A stretch of 64,000 nt of DNA from Armatimonadota bacterium (GTDB taxonomy: Bacteria > Armatimonadota > Fimbriimonadia > Fimbriimonadales > Fimbriimonadaceae): positions 417,115 to 481,114 of the forward strand of contig JAFDWS010000006.1 in NCBI GenBank assembly GCA_018268375.1. The letters are read 5' to 3'. The translations under genes were made by a program, and so were the position numbers. This document shows, piece after piece, positions 35,203-44,127 of this stretch (position 1 is its first letter; each line of letters begins with the position of its first letter). The notes beneath the pieces were generated by a model. The model was not told the origin of the DNA, searched no databases, and saw nothing but the letters and a program-made list of their open reading frames with translations.

Positions 35203-36843
35203 TCACTCCATGGGGATCTTAATGCCCTTCGCGTCAGCAAAGTCCTTTGCCGCCTCATAGCCAGCGTCCACGTGCCTGACCACGCCCATACCCGGATCCG
35301 TCGTCAACACCCGTTCCAGGCGCTCTGCCGCGTTTGGCGTTCCGTCTGCCACGACCACCATCCCAGCGTGCTGGGAGTAGCCGATTCCCACGCCACCGCC
35401 GTTGTGAACCGAGACCCACGACGCGCCCGCTGCAACGTTGACCATCGCGTTCAAGAAAGCCCAGTCGGAGACGGCGTCCGTACCGTCCAACATGCCTTCC
35501 GTCTCGCGGTTGGGCGAGGCGACCGAGCCGCAGTCCAAATGATCGCGCCCGATCACGATCGGACATTCCACTTGACCGCTAGCCACCAAATGGTTGAAAA
35601 GAAGGCCGGCCTCGGCGCGTTCCCCGTAGCCAAGCCAGCAGATGCGGGCGGGCAACCCCTGGAACTGGATCTTTGTCCGCGCCTTCTCCATCCATCTGTT
35701 GAGCGTGCCGTTCTGCGGGAAAAGCTTGAGCACTTCTTCGTCCGTTTTGCGGATGTCCTCCGGGTTGCCACTCAGTGCCGCCCAGCGGAACGGGCCCTTG
35801 CCCTCGCAAAAAAGCGGCCGGATGTACTCAGGAACAAACCCCTTAAAGTCGAAGGCGTCCTTCTCCCCCGCCTCAAGGGCGAAGGCCCGAATGTTGTTCC
35901 CATAGTCAAAGGTCACCGCTCCCATCTCCATGAGGTCGAGCATCGACCGGACATGGGTCGCCATTGAATCCTTTGAGCGGCGCACATACTCGGCAGGATC
36001 ACGCTGTCGCAGCTGGGCGGCTTCCGCGAGAGAGACCCCGGCGGGGATGTATCCGTTCAGCGGATCATGAGCACTCGTCTGGTCGGTGAGGACGTCGGGA
36101 ACGATCCCACGGCGAGCCATCTCAGGCAAGACCTCTGCACAGTTTCCGACTAATCCAACCGAAAGGTTAGGACGCCCTTCCAACATCGACAGGGCTTCGT
36201 CCAGCGACCAAGCCATCTTGTCGCAATAGCCGGTCTTCAAGCGCTTTTCGATGCGGGCCGGATCGACGTCGATCCCCAGGTACGAAGCATCGTTCATCGT
36301 CGCCGCGAGGGGCTGGGCGCCGCCCATGCCTCCCATGCCACCACTGACGACCAGCTTGCCCTTCAGCGAGCCTCCGAAATGCCGGTCGGCGCACGCCGCA
36401 AACGTCTCGAACGTCCCTTGGACGATGCCCTGTGATCCGATATAGATCCAGGATCCGGCCGTCATCTGGCCGTACATCATGAGACCCTTGGCCTCGAGTT
36501 CATTGAAGTGGTCCCAGTCCGACCACTTTCCGACCAAATTGGAATTGGCGATCAGGACGCGAGGCGCCATGTCGTGCGTGCGGAAAACCGCGACTGGCTT
36601 GCCGCTCTGGACCAGCAAGGTCTCGTCGTTCTCCAGGTCACGCAGGCACCGGACGATTGCATGGAAGCACTCCCAGTTCCTGGCGGCCTTTCCTGTCCCG
36701 CCGTAGACCACCAGGTCGTCGGGCCGCTCAGCGACGTCGGGATCGAGGTTGTTCATCAGCATGCGTAGAGCCGCTTCTTGGTGCCAGCCCTTGCAGTTCA
36801 GTTCCCGACCCCTCGGCGCGCGCACAACGGTTTGGGTGCTCAT
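35203..36843 (-). CDS. hutU: Urocanate hydratase
   Basis: A 546-residue NAD-dependent enzyme that hydrates urocanate to imidazolonepropionate, second step of histidine degradation. Conserved segments are [28 protein letters not shown] (NAD binding), [10 protein letters not shown] and [20 protein letters not shown] 36843 gives the normal start; an in-frame extension upstream is rejected. It heads a minus-strand run with the unknown protein, M28 peptidase and HEAT-like protein. HutH, the first enzyme of the pathway, is not in the window. Confidence 0.96.
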   Translation of the reverse strand: MSTQTVVRAPRGRELNCKGWHQEAALRMLMNNLDPDVAERPDDLVVYGGTGKAARNWECFHAIVRCLRDLENDETLLVQSGKPVAVFRTHDMAPRVLIANSNLVGKWSDWDHFNELEAKGLMMYGQMTAGSWIYIGSQGIVQGTFETFAACADRHFGGSLKGKLVVSGGMGGMGGAQPLAATMNDASYLGIDVDPARIEKRLKTGYCDKMAWSLDEALSMLEGRPNLSVGLVGNCAEVLPEMARRGIVPDVLTDQTSAHDPLNGYIPAGVSLAEAAQLRQRDPAEYVRRSKDSMATHVRSMLDLMEMGAVTFDYGNNIRAFALEAGEKDAFDFKGFVPEYIRPLFCEGKGPFRWAALSGNPEDIRKTDEEVLKLFPQNGTLNRWMEKARTKIQFQGLPARICWLGYGERAEAGLLFNHLVASGQVECPIVIGRDHLDCGSVASPNRETEGMLDGTDAVSDWAFLNAMVNVAAGASWVSVHNGGGVGIGYSQHAGMVVVADGTPNAAERLERVLTTDPGMGVVRHVDAGYEAAKDFADAKGIKIPME

Positions 36844-36905
36844 GAGTGCATTGTATCCGTGGTGCCCGCAGCACCCCCACCCTGACAATCCTGCCGCCCT
36901 AAATC

Positions 36906-36938
36906 AAAAAAAGGCCCCCTCCGAGCAGGGAGGGGGCT
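36906..36938 (-). terminator. Rho-independent terminator for the S53 peptidase gene
   Basis: On the minus strand a 10-11-bp stem (AGCCCCCTCC against GGAGGGGGCC, one mismatch allowed) with a short loop is followed by a run of seven T. It lies 14-46 nt after the S53 stop and upstream of hutU, so it isolates the two units. Confidence 0.85.
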
Positions 36939-36951
36939 ATCGGAGGCAGGG

Positions 36952-39621
36952 TCAGTTGACGTTCAAAGCAAAGTCGTCCACGACGAACGACGTCTGCAAC
37001 GAACTGTCTTCTGTTCCGAGGAGGTAGACGCGGATCGTCTGGCCTCGATAGGCCGAAACGTCGAACGTCTTCAGGGAATATCCAGCGGCCTTGTTCAGGT
37101 TCGAATAGGTCGCCAAAGTCGCGAGGACTGTGTTCGAAGAATTGCGGATCTGCACCTGCAATTTGTCGTACTGGACAGTCGTGGTCGTTTCCGCACTGTC
37201 GATGTGCAGATAGAAGGTCAATGTCGCGGTGTTGGCCGTCGACGGGACCGCAACCTGCTGGTACAGGGAGTCCGTGTGGGTGCTGCCATAACCGTCCAGC
37301 CAACCCTTCCATGTTCCGCCATGGGCGGCCTGGGAGGCGCTGTTGGTGATGACGCCGGCTGTCGCCGTCCAATTGACAGATCCGCTTTCGAAGCCTGGGT
37401 TGAGCATGAGTTGTTGCGCGCCGCCGCCCGAAGGGGTGGCGGAGGCTTGGTTCGAATTGCCGCTTTCACCGGCCGAGTTGACGGCGGTGACGACGTAGTA
37501 ATACGTCGTGCCGTTCGTCAGGCCCGTGTTGACAAAACTGGTGGACGCAGTGGATCCGACCGTCGAGTACGGCCCACCGCTCACCGTCGCGCGCTTCACG
37601 TTGTAGCTCGTCGCGCCGCCGCTTCCCGTCCAGCTCAGCGAAACCTGGGCGTTGCCTGCCGTCGCGCTCAGCCCGGTCGGGGCATTGGGAATCGAGAGGT
37701 TAGGAGTAGCAGAAGCTTCGTTCGAATTTCCGCTCTCACCAGCGCTGTTGACGGCCGTGACCACATAGTAGTAGGTCGTGCCGTTGGTCAAGCCAGTGTT
37801 GGTGAAGCTGGTCGTCGTCGAGCTACCGACCGTCGAATAAGGACCGCCGCTCACCGTCGCTCGCTTCACGTTGTAGCTGGTCGCGCTCGAGCTGGGAGTC
37901 CAGGTCAAGGTGACCTGTGCGTTGCCAGCGGTCGCTCCCAAGCCGGTCGGCGGGTTGGGCACGCCGACGGAGACCTGCGTCGAGACGAAGGCGTCGAAGT
38001 TGATCGCGCCCCAGCCAGTCACCATGTCCCATTTGGCCGTGCAGCTAGAGGTCTGCCCGTTTGGCAGAGTGCCGTTACTGCCCGACGTAATGTCGAACCA
38101 GACGTCCGTGCGGCCGTTCTGGGAATACAACAGGTCCTGAATGCGGCCGAAGCGGCGCTTTCCGGCTCCGTTAGGCGGAAGTCCGCCCAAGCCAATGATC
38201 TTCTGCTCGGCAAGGGCCAAGGCTCCACCAAAGACGGGGCAGGCAAAGCTCGTGCCGACATAGCCCGAGGTCAATGCACCATTGAAGTAGAACTGGTAGG
38301 CGCCAGTGCCGCTGCCAGACGCGTTCAAGGACACGTCGGGCGACATTCGGAAATTGATGTTCGTCGGAACGCCAGTGCCGGCCTGCCACGAGGGCCGCGT
38401 GTTGAAGGTGACAGCCTTGGTGCTCCATCCGCCGCCGCTGCCGCTCCATCCGACTTCGCTCGTGCGGACACCGCTGCCGTTGACCGTCGCAATCGTGCCG
38501 CCTACCATCAAGACCTCAGGGTCGTAGTTTGGATAGGAGTAAGGCTCGACAGTCGTGCCCGAGTCTCCGCTCGCTGCCATGTAGGTGATCCCTTGGGCTG
38601 TCATCGAGAGGTGGAGGTTGTGGGCCGAATTGGCCGTGCTCGTTGGCAGGTTCCAACCGTAGCTCTCGGTAATGACGTCGGCGAGGTTGTCGTTGACCTC
38701 TCGGGTCAGCGTGCCGATCAAGTCGGAAGCGCCTCCGTCATAGATGTAGAACTCGCAAAGCGGAGCCATACCGAGCACCATCTGGATGTCGAGGTCGCCT
38801 TCGCCTTGTGGCGTGCCGGTTCCAGCGCCGCCACTGATCTTCACCTCATGAACATTGCTGTTGACGCCACCAGGGGGCGTGGGAAGCGAGAACTGCGAAT
38901 AGTAGAGGGGTACGTTGGTGAGTCGGTAACCGTCAAAGTTCGAAATGCCGACGATACGCCCCTGTCCTTGCTGGCCAGCTCCGTAGATCGGTGCCGTGTT
39001 ATAGAGCGTCCGAGTCTGGGTCGCGGTCAAAGCGCGCGGCTGAGGTTTCGTGAAGCTTTCGAGGCCAGTGACGTCGATCACGCTGCCAGCGATCGATGTC
39101 GGTAGATGCAACGGGGTGGAAAAAGAGTAATACTGCGTGCTCCCCGCCTCACTTGGGCTCTTGGCGAGGTAATCGTTGATTCGAGTGCCAAAAGCCCGCT
39201 CCGCCTGAGCGACCGTTCCATCCACCATGACTGTGAGGTGGTTCTTCGCCACCAAGACCACACTCAGCCCGTTCGTCTTTAAGTGGTCGACCACGGCCTG
39301 GACTTGGTTGGCAGGCAGGCCGTAGAGATGGCCGATCGTCTCCGGCGTGAGGAAGTGGCGATAATTGGGGCTGCGCGGGTCACTGACGCCGTCGCAATAA
39401 GCTTGCATCCCCTGAGGGTCGCCGTAGGGCAGGCTGACGGAAATGTGAAGGGTGCGAGCGGGGTCCGTGTGCCCCAAGATGATGGATCTGGAAACGACGG
39501 AGGGAACTGTAACCGGCAGTTGGTTGCTGGGGTTGGGGCCCAACATCTGTGCATGGACAGATCCGACAGCCGCCGCTCCAAGCACTAAGCCAGTAAGGCG
39601 CTGGAAGCAACGTAGTCTCAT
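36952..39621 (-). CDS. Secreted S53 (kumamolisin-type) peptidase with two FN3 modules
   Basis: An 889-residue protein with a signal peptide (to about residue 24) and a pro-kumamolisin activation domain (about 40-180). The S53 catalytic domain is about 200-560: the Glu/Asp pair in GEGDLDIQMV, the oxyanion Asp in AASGDSGT, and the nucleophile in GTSFACP. Two nearly identical fibronectin type III modules (about 555-735) follow, then a C-terminal beta-sandwich (NPGFESGSVNW ... FVVDDFALNVN) of a kind common on secreted bacterial proteins. It acts outside the cell, normally at acid pH. GAGAG precedes the ATG. Confidence 0.93.
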   Translation of the reverse strand: MRLRCFQRLTGLVLGAAAVGSVHAQMLGPNPSNQLPVTVPSVVSRSIILGHTDPARTLHISVSLPYGDPQGMQAYCDGVSDPRSPNYRHFLTPETIGHLYGLPANQVQAVVDHLKTNGLSVVLVAKNHLTVMVDGTVAQAERAFGTRINDYLAKSPSEAGSTQYYSFSTPLHLPTSIAGSVIDVTGLESFTKPQPRALTATQTRTLYNTAPIYGAGQQGQGRIVGISNFDGYRLTNVPLYYSQFSLPTPPGGVNSNVHEVKISGGAGTGTPQGEGDLDIQMVLGMAPLCEFYIYDGGASDLIGTLTREVNDNLADVITESYGWNLPTSTANSAHNLHLSMTAQGITYMAASGDSGTTVEPYSYPNYDPEVLMVGGTIATVNGSGVRTSEVGWSGSGGGWSTKAVTFNTRPSWQAGTGVPTNINFRMSPDVSLNASGSGTGAYQFYFNGALTSGYVGTSFACPVFGGALALAEQKIIGLGGLPPNGAGKRRFGRIQDLLYSQNGRTDVWFDITSGSNGTLPNGQTSSCTAKWDMVTGWGAINFDAFVSTQVSVGVPNPPTGLGATAGNAQVTLTWTPSSSATSYNVKRATVSGGPYSTVGSSTTTSFTNTGLTNGTTYYYVVTAVNSAGESGNSNEASATPNLSIPNAPTGLSATAGNAQVSLSWTGSGGATSYNVKRATVSGGPYSTVGSTASTSFVNTGLTNGTTYYYVVTAVNSAGESGNSNQASATPSGGGAQQLMLNPGFESGSVNWTATAGVITNSASQAAHGGTWKGWLDGYGSTHTDSLYQQVAVPSTANTATLTFYLHIDSAETTTTVQYDKLQVQIRNSSNTVLATLATYSNLNKAAGYSLKTFDVSAYRGQTIRVYLLGTEDSSLQTSFVVDDFALNVN
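37420..37959 (-). repeat. Two 270-nt tandem units encoding FN3 modules
   Basis: Two direct copies, period 270 nt (90 codons), each starting PN[PA]PTGL and containing YNVKRATVSGGPYSTVGS and GTTYYYVVTAVNSAGESGNSN. They differ at only a few residues, pointing to recent duplication or gene conversion. Confidence 0.9.
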
Positions 39622-39962
39622 GGATTTCTCTCAAGTGCAAAAGAATCCCGCGCCACGGAGGCCAACTCTGAGACGCAGGAGATTCAACATATCACAGCCC
39701 CGAGAAATACGAGCATAATTTATTAGAAGAATTCTCTAATGTTAGAATGATTAGCACGACTAACTAATTATTACGGGCAGACTGCCCGATCTAACAACAT
39801 ATTCTTAGGCATCAGACAGGCGTCGCCCTTGGTATGGCCCGTCCGGGATTTCGCTTGGCGCTTTGCGTCGGCTCAACGACGCGAGCCGTCAGTCGGCCAG
39901 GGCCCCCTTTGGATGCGCTCCTGCCCGTCCCTGATTCCCCCCGCACACCATAATCAAAGTCA
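39622..39962. other. AT-rich regulatory gap between S53 peptidase and hslU
   Basis: 341 bp without a gene. Bases 39690-39810 are far richer in A+T than the surrounding coding DNA and contain many TTAG/CTAA tetramers, an imperfect inverted repeat at 39723-39739 around AGAATTCT, and a perfect palindrome at 39774-39788. It must hold the promoters of the divergent S53 gene and hslU. I find no RNA gene. Confidence 0.6.
39774..39788. promoter_or_regulatory. Perfect 15-bp palindrome (candidate operator)
   Basis: CGGGCAG, A, CTGCCCG: 7-nt perfect arms around one base, in the AT-rich gap upstream of hslU. Its GC-rich arms stand out from the AT-rich context. A protein-binding site is plausible but unproven. 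Confidence 0.4.
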
Positions 39963-41360
39963 ATGCCCCTCCCGATCGAGGACCTCACCCCGCGCCAAAT
40001 CGTTGCCGAGCTTGACCGCTACATCGTTGGCCAAAGCTCGGCCAAGCGAGCGGTCGCGGTTGCGCTCCGGAACCGCTACCGAAGGCAGCGCGTCGACCCG
40101 GGGCTGCGAGACGACATCCTGCCGAAGAACATCCTAATGATCGGGCCGACGGGCGTAGGCAAGACCGAGATCGCTCGCCGTCTCGCCCAGCTTGCCCGAG
40201 CTCCCTTCATCAAAGTCGAGGCGACTAAGTTCACCGAGGTCGGCTACGTCGGGAGGGACGTGGACAGCATGATCCGCGACCTCGTGGCCAACGCCCTCCG
40301 ACTTGTCGAAGCTGAGCATGTCGCAGAAGTCCGTATCGAGGCCGAACGGGCAGCGATCAGCCATATCGCCCAAATGATCGACGAGGAGGACAACCCACAG
40401 CCCTATCACGCTGGCTTCTTCTCCCACTTCGTCGGCGAATCAGACCCCCAAGGCGACGAGGAGAACAACGGGCCAAGCCCCGAAGAGGTTGAAGAGCGAC
40501 GCAAGAAAATTGAGGAACAGGCCCGTAGCGGAGAGCTTGATAAGCGCGTGGTCGAGGTCGAGGTCGAGGAGCCACAGAACAACTTCCTCCAAGTCTTCAC
40601 ACCGCAAGGCATGGAGGAAATGGGGATCGAGGGACTGCCGATCGGTGGCGGGACACGCCGCTTCAGCCGCAAGGTCACTGTCTTCGAAGCGAAGGAGATC
40701 TTGACCGAGGTCGAGGCCAAGCGACGAACCGACACCGTCGCGATTCAGCGCGAAGCCGTCCACCGCACCGAACAGACTGGCATCGTCTTCATCGACGAGA
40801 TCGACAAGGTCGCCATGAAAGGTGGCGGGGCCGGCCCCGAGGTCAGTCGTGAAGGCGTCCAGCGCGACCTCCTGCCCGTCATCGAGGGCAGCACTGTGCA
40901 AAGCAAGTACGGCCCAGTCCGCACCGATCACATCCTCTTCATCTGTGCCGGCGCCTTCCACGTGAGCAAGCCGAGCGACCTGATCCCCGAGTTGCAGGGG
41001 CGGCTCCCGATCCGCGTGGAACTGGAGGCACTCGGACAGACGGATCTGCGGCGGATCCTCAAGGAGCCGAAGAACGCCCTCACGAAGCAGTACCAACTCC
41101 TCCTTGAGACGGAAGGGATCAGTTTGACCTTCACCGACGACGCTCTCGATGAAATTGCCCTCATGGCTGCAGCCGTCAACGAGAAGGCACAAAACATCGG
41201 CGCCAGACGACTCCACACCATGCTCGAAAAGTTGCTGGAAGACGAGATGTTCGACGCGCCGGACGCCGGGACGAGGACCGTCGAGATCGACCGGATCAAG
41301 GTGCAATTGAGGCTCGCGGACGTCGTCAAGGACGCCGGCCGAATGGAACGGGAACTCTGA
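39963..41360 (+). CDS. hslU: HslU, ATPase of the HslUV protease
   Basis: A 465-residue AAA+ unfoldase. Walker A GPTGVGKTE is at 61-69, the pore loop GYVG at 94-97, and IVGQSSAKRAVAVALRNRYRR is at the N-terminus. The intermediate domain (about 130-240, Glu-rich) is present, then Walker B (IVFIDEIDK) and the sensor region. The C-terminus ends RMEREL instead of the common LSRYIL-like tail that docks into HslV. No hslV lies next to it, although the two are normally adjacent. It has its own 341-bp upstream gap. Confidence 0.94.
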   Translation: MPLPIEDLTPRQIVAELDRYIVGQSSAKRAVAVALRNRYRRQRVDPGLRDDILPKNILMIGPTGVGKTEIARRLAQLARAPFIKVEATKFTEVGYVGRDVDSMIRDLVANALRLVEAEHVAEVRIEAERAAISHIAQMIDEEDNPQPYHAGFFSHFVGESDPQGDEENNGPSPEEVEERRKKIEEQARSGELDKRVVEVEVEEPQNNFLQVFTPQGMEEMGIEGLPIGGGTRRFSRKVTVFEAKEILTEVEAKRRTDTVAIQREAVHRTEQTGIVFIDEIDKVAMKGGGAGPEVSREGVQRDLLPVIEGSTVQSKYGPVRTDHILFICAGAFHVSKPSDLIPELQGRLPIRVELEALGQTDLRRILKEPKNALTKQYQLLLETEGISLTFTDDALDEIALMAAAVNEKAQNIGARRLHTMLEKLLEDEMFDAPDAGTRTVEIDRIKVQLRLADVVKDAGRMEREL

Positions 41361-41396
41361 CGACAAAGTCCAGATTCAGCGCGTCATACTCTTGCC

Positions 41397-42026
41397 ATGG
41401 GTGAACCCGCGCCGAAAAGAGGCGTGAACCCCGTCATCAAGGTCTACGCCTTCGCACACATGTTCCTCATCCTGAGTTGGTCGTTGCCGCCTCCCGCCCC
41501 CGCCATCTCCAACGGAGGCATTGCCCCAACCCCTCTCAACGTGGCCAGGAACTTCTCCGACTTCCTGCTCAAGTGGAACAACGACTTCAAGTTTAATACC
41601 CCGTTTCAGTACTACCTCTCGTCCACGGGGCTCTGGCAGTACTGGGACATGTTTGCTCCCAACCCGAGCAACACAGATATTTGGTACGACGCGATCGTCA
41701 CTTTCGCCAACGGCCAGACTCGGATCATCGGCTACCCGAGGATGAAGACCCTCAACAACTGGGAGAAGTACTTCAAGGAGCGCTACAGGAAGTACATCGA
41801 ACGGGTCAACACTGACGCTACCGACGCGTGGAAGCGCCCAGCGTTCGCACAGCGCATGGCCCTGATCGCCTATCGCCAAACCGGTGACATGCCTGTCCAA
41901 GTCCAGCTTCGAAGGCACTGGAGAATGATGGACGGCATGGACAAGCCCGTGCCTCAAGACTATAAGGAGTTCATTTTCTTCACCTACTTGGTGGATCAAG
42001 ACCAAGTCCTGAGGGACGCCAAGTGA
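41397..42026 (+). CDS. HTTM-partner hypothetical protein
   Basis: A 209-residue protein with an N-terminal TM or signal anchor (about 13-31). The segment TGLWQYWDMFAPNPSNTDIWYDA is close to a conserved region of proteins encoded beside HTTM genes. It has charged, soluble remaining parts. Its stop overlaps the HTTM gene start by ATGA, so the two are translated together. Function unknown; membrane-associated. Confidence 0.72.
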   Translation: MGEPAPKRGVNPVIKVYAFAHMFLILSWSLPPPAPAISNGGIAPTPLNVARNFSDFLLKWNNDFKFNTPFQYYLSSTGLWQYWDMFAPNPSNTDIWYDAIVTFANGQTRIIGYPRMKTLNNWEKYFKERYRKYIERVNTDATDAWKRPAFAQRMALIAYRQTGDMPVQVQLRRHWRMMDGMDKPVPQDYKEFIFFTYLVDQDQVLRDAK

Positions 42027-43228
42027 TGAAGACGCTCCGCTCGATCAACGAGGCCATCTTTGGATACGTCTCGCCAGTAACGATGGGCGTCGTCAGGATG
42101 GTCACCGGCTTCTTGGCCCTGGTGAACTTCCTCATGATTTCGATCGATTTCGAAGCTTGGTTCACGGAAAAGGGCTTCACACCTGCTTGGCACGCTGAGC
42201 GATGGGGCGATAAGATTTGGCGGATCAATCTTCTGGCCGGGCAAACGGACTCGCGCGTCACCGCCGCGCTCTACGTCCTTCTATGCGTTTCATGCCTCCT
42301 CACCATGCTCGGACTGTGGACGAGGATCAGCTCGATCGCCATGTTCGTGCTCATCGTGACCTTCCACCACCGAAACCCCATGATCCTGCACAGCGGCGAC
42401 ACGCTGCTGAGGCTCATGTCGTTCTACGTGATGATCGCTCCGAGCGGGGTCGCATGCTCGCTCGACCGGCTCATCAAACTGTGGAAGGGGAAGGCTCCGA
42501 TCGACCTCGAACTGGTCAGCGCATGGCCTCAGCGCCTCATGCAGTTCCAGGTCACCGTTGTGTATTTCACGACGGTGTGGCACAAATGGACGGGAACCCA
42601 CTGGCGCGACGGTACCGCCACCTGGTTCGTGCCTCAGCTCCATGAGTTCGACCGCTTCCCCGCGCCAGCTTTCATGGATCGCCAACCGTTCGTGGCGGTG
42701 ACGACTTACTCCACCCTCTTGATCGAGTTGGCGGTCGCCTTCCTGGCCTATGCCAAGCCCCTCCGCAAGTGGGCGCTCCTCGGCGGTGTGGCCCTTCATG
42801 CTGGAATCGAATACCGGTTCAATATTCCCATGTTCTCCTTCATCATGGTGAGCACTTACCTGGCGTTCTATGAAGGAGCAGAGGTCAGTTCGTGGGCGAA
42901 ACGGACGGGCCAGCAATGGAAGAGGTTGCTCTTGCAGGTGACCCTTCCCGCAGGGCGGGACTTCGACCCTCAACGGGGCGCCGTCGTCAAAGCCGTCGAC
43001 GCGTTCTCGTTGATCGACTACCGACAGGGCGCGGAACCTGGATGGAAGGCACGGACCGCCCTTGACGAGGAGAGACAGGTGACGCTTGCCACACTCCTCA
43101 GGTCGCCCGGCGCCTGGCCGCTCCTCCTTACCCCGACCCTTTGGAAAAGGATTCTCGAAGGCTCGCTGACGGCCCAATCTGCCCCCCAGCATCACCCTGC
43201 GAGGGCCGAAGCCGTAGAATTGAAGTAG
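42023..43228 (+). CDS. HTTM-domain membrane protein (vitamin K gamma-carboxylase-like fold)
   Basis: A 401-residue polytopic membrane protein with about seven TM segments in residues 10-290 and a C-terminal soluble tail. Recognised features are RMVTGFLAL, the MILHSGDTLLRLMSFY segment and the HKWTGTHWRDGTA block, typical of HTTM proteins related to the membrane part of vitamin K-dependent carboxylases. Bacterial substrates are unknown. The ATGA junction with the preceding gene and TAGTG junction with the next make one unit. Confidence 0.83.
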   Translation: MMKTLRSINEAIFGYVSPVTMGVVRMVTGFLALVNFLMISIDFEAWFTEKGFTPAWHAERWGDKIWRINLLAGQTDSRVTAALYVLLCVSCLLTMLGLWTRISSIAMFVLIVTFHHRNPMILHSGDTLLRLMSFYVMIAPSGVACSLDRLIKLWKGKAPIDLELVSAWPQRLMQFQVTVVYFTTVWHKWTGTHWRDGTATWFVPQLHEFDRFPAPAFMDRQPFVAVTTYSTLLIELAVAFLAYAKPLRKWALLGGVALHAGIEYRFNIPMFSFIMVSTYLAFYEGAEVSSWAKRTGQQWKRLLLQVTLPAGRDFDPQRGAVVKAVDAFSLIDYRQGAEPGWKARTALDEERQVTLATLLRSPGAWPLLLTPTLWKRILEGSLTAQSAPQHHPARAEAVELK

Positions 43229-44127
43229 TGCGCCATCGTCTGAAGGACGTATTCCCCTTCCGCAGGGCCAAGGTTGCGCCCGTGCCGATCAGCCGAGACT
43301 TCTATCTCTCGGTGCTGGCGGCCAAGGCTCCGCTACCGAGCCTGACCGACGTGGTCATGCCCGACGGCGGCAATGGCCGGGTGGCAGGAATGGGGGTGCC
43401 CTTGCAGGCAGGAGCAACCAAGCAAGACCTTGTCGCCCCCTTGGCTCGCGGCCTCTACGCCATCTCTTCGGTCGACCAAAAGACCGTCTTAAAACTGAGG
43501 GTCTTCAGCAAAGAGGAGGCCGGCTTTGATGGTAATTCGATCTCGACGTCAAAGATGGCGGCCCGCCTGAATGAAGAGTTGAAGACGAGGATCAGGGCGA
43601 CTTGGACGATTCTCCAAGCCACGTTCGAGGCTTATGATCCGGACCTGTACCCCGCCCTGGAGTTCGTCCTCCGCGTCACGTCGCGCCTAGCCGAGTTGAC
43701 AGAGGGGGTCATCGCAGACCCCCTGGCCATGACGTACCGAATGCCCGAAGACGTGCCGTCGGCCCCCAACCCGGGCGACGCCTTTAATGTCAGGGATTTC
43801 GTGACCATCCAAGGAGCCGGTCCAGACTTGCGGACTGCCGGCCTCCTGAAGTTCTCCCATCCCGAGATCGTTCTCAGCAATGTTGAGCCAGAACTCCTGG
43901 ACCAAGCCGCCCTCTTTCTGCTCTCGGTGGCCCATGGAGTCTTGAAAGGCAAGGCCCTGAACTCGGGGGACAAACTTGTGAGCGAGAAATCGTGGATCGT
44001 TGGCGAAACGCCGGCTGTCGGACCACAATGGGACATGGCACCCGCGCTCGAGCTGATCCCGGTGGAGAAATCGATGAGGTCGGCGCTGGAAGATTGGAGG
44101 GCGAACGATGGAAACGCAGTCCGTTAG
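43228..44127 (+). CDS. Hypothetical protein, third gene of HTTM operon
   Basis: A 299-residue cytosolic-looking protein, unknown family. The GTG at 43228 shares its first base with the HTTM stop (TAGTG). Residues about 60-100 contain VVMPDGGNGR and VPLQAGATKQD. A later part has WTILQATFEAYDPDLYPALEF. There is no signal, TM or known catalytic motif. Its last 20 bases overlap the GAF-domain gene. A longer reading from 43141 is rejected since it would overlap HTTM. Confidence 0.65.
   Translation: MRHRLKDVFPFRRAKVAPVPISRDFYLSVLAAKAPLPSLTDVVMPDGGNGRVAGMGVPLQAGATKQDLVAPLARGLYAISSVDQKTVLKLRVFSKEEAGFDGNSISTSKMAARLNEELKTRIRATWTILQATFEAYDPDLYPALEFVLRVTSRLAELTEGVIADPLAMTYRMPEDVPSAPNPGDAFNVRDFVTIQGAGPDLRTAGLLKFSHPEIVLSNVEPELLDQAALFLLSVAHGVLKGKALNSGDKLVSEKSWIVGETPAVGPQWDMAPALELIPVEKSMRSALEDWRANDGNAVR

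Noticed and set aside
35203..36888. Longer start for hutU (36888)
   Set aside because: The 15 added residues ([10 protein letters not shown]...) do not resemble HutU. ATG 36843 gives the usual N-terminus.
37204..39105. 633-codon open frame on the plus strand
   Set aside because: It lies antisense to the S53 peptidase, whose motifs are unmistakable. The translation is Arg/Gly/Val-rich without motifs, typical of an antisense frame in GC-rich DNA.
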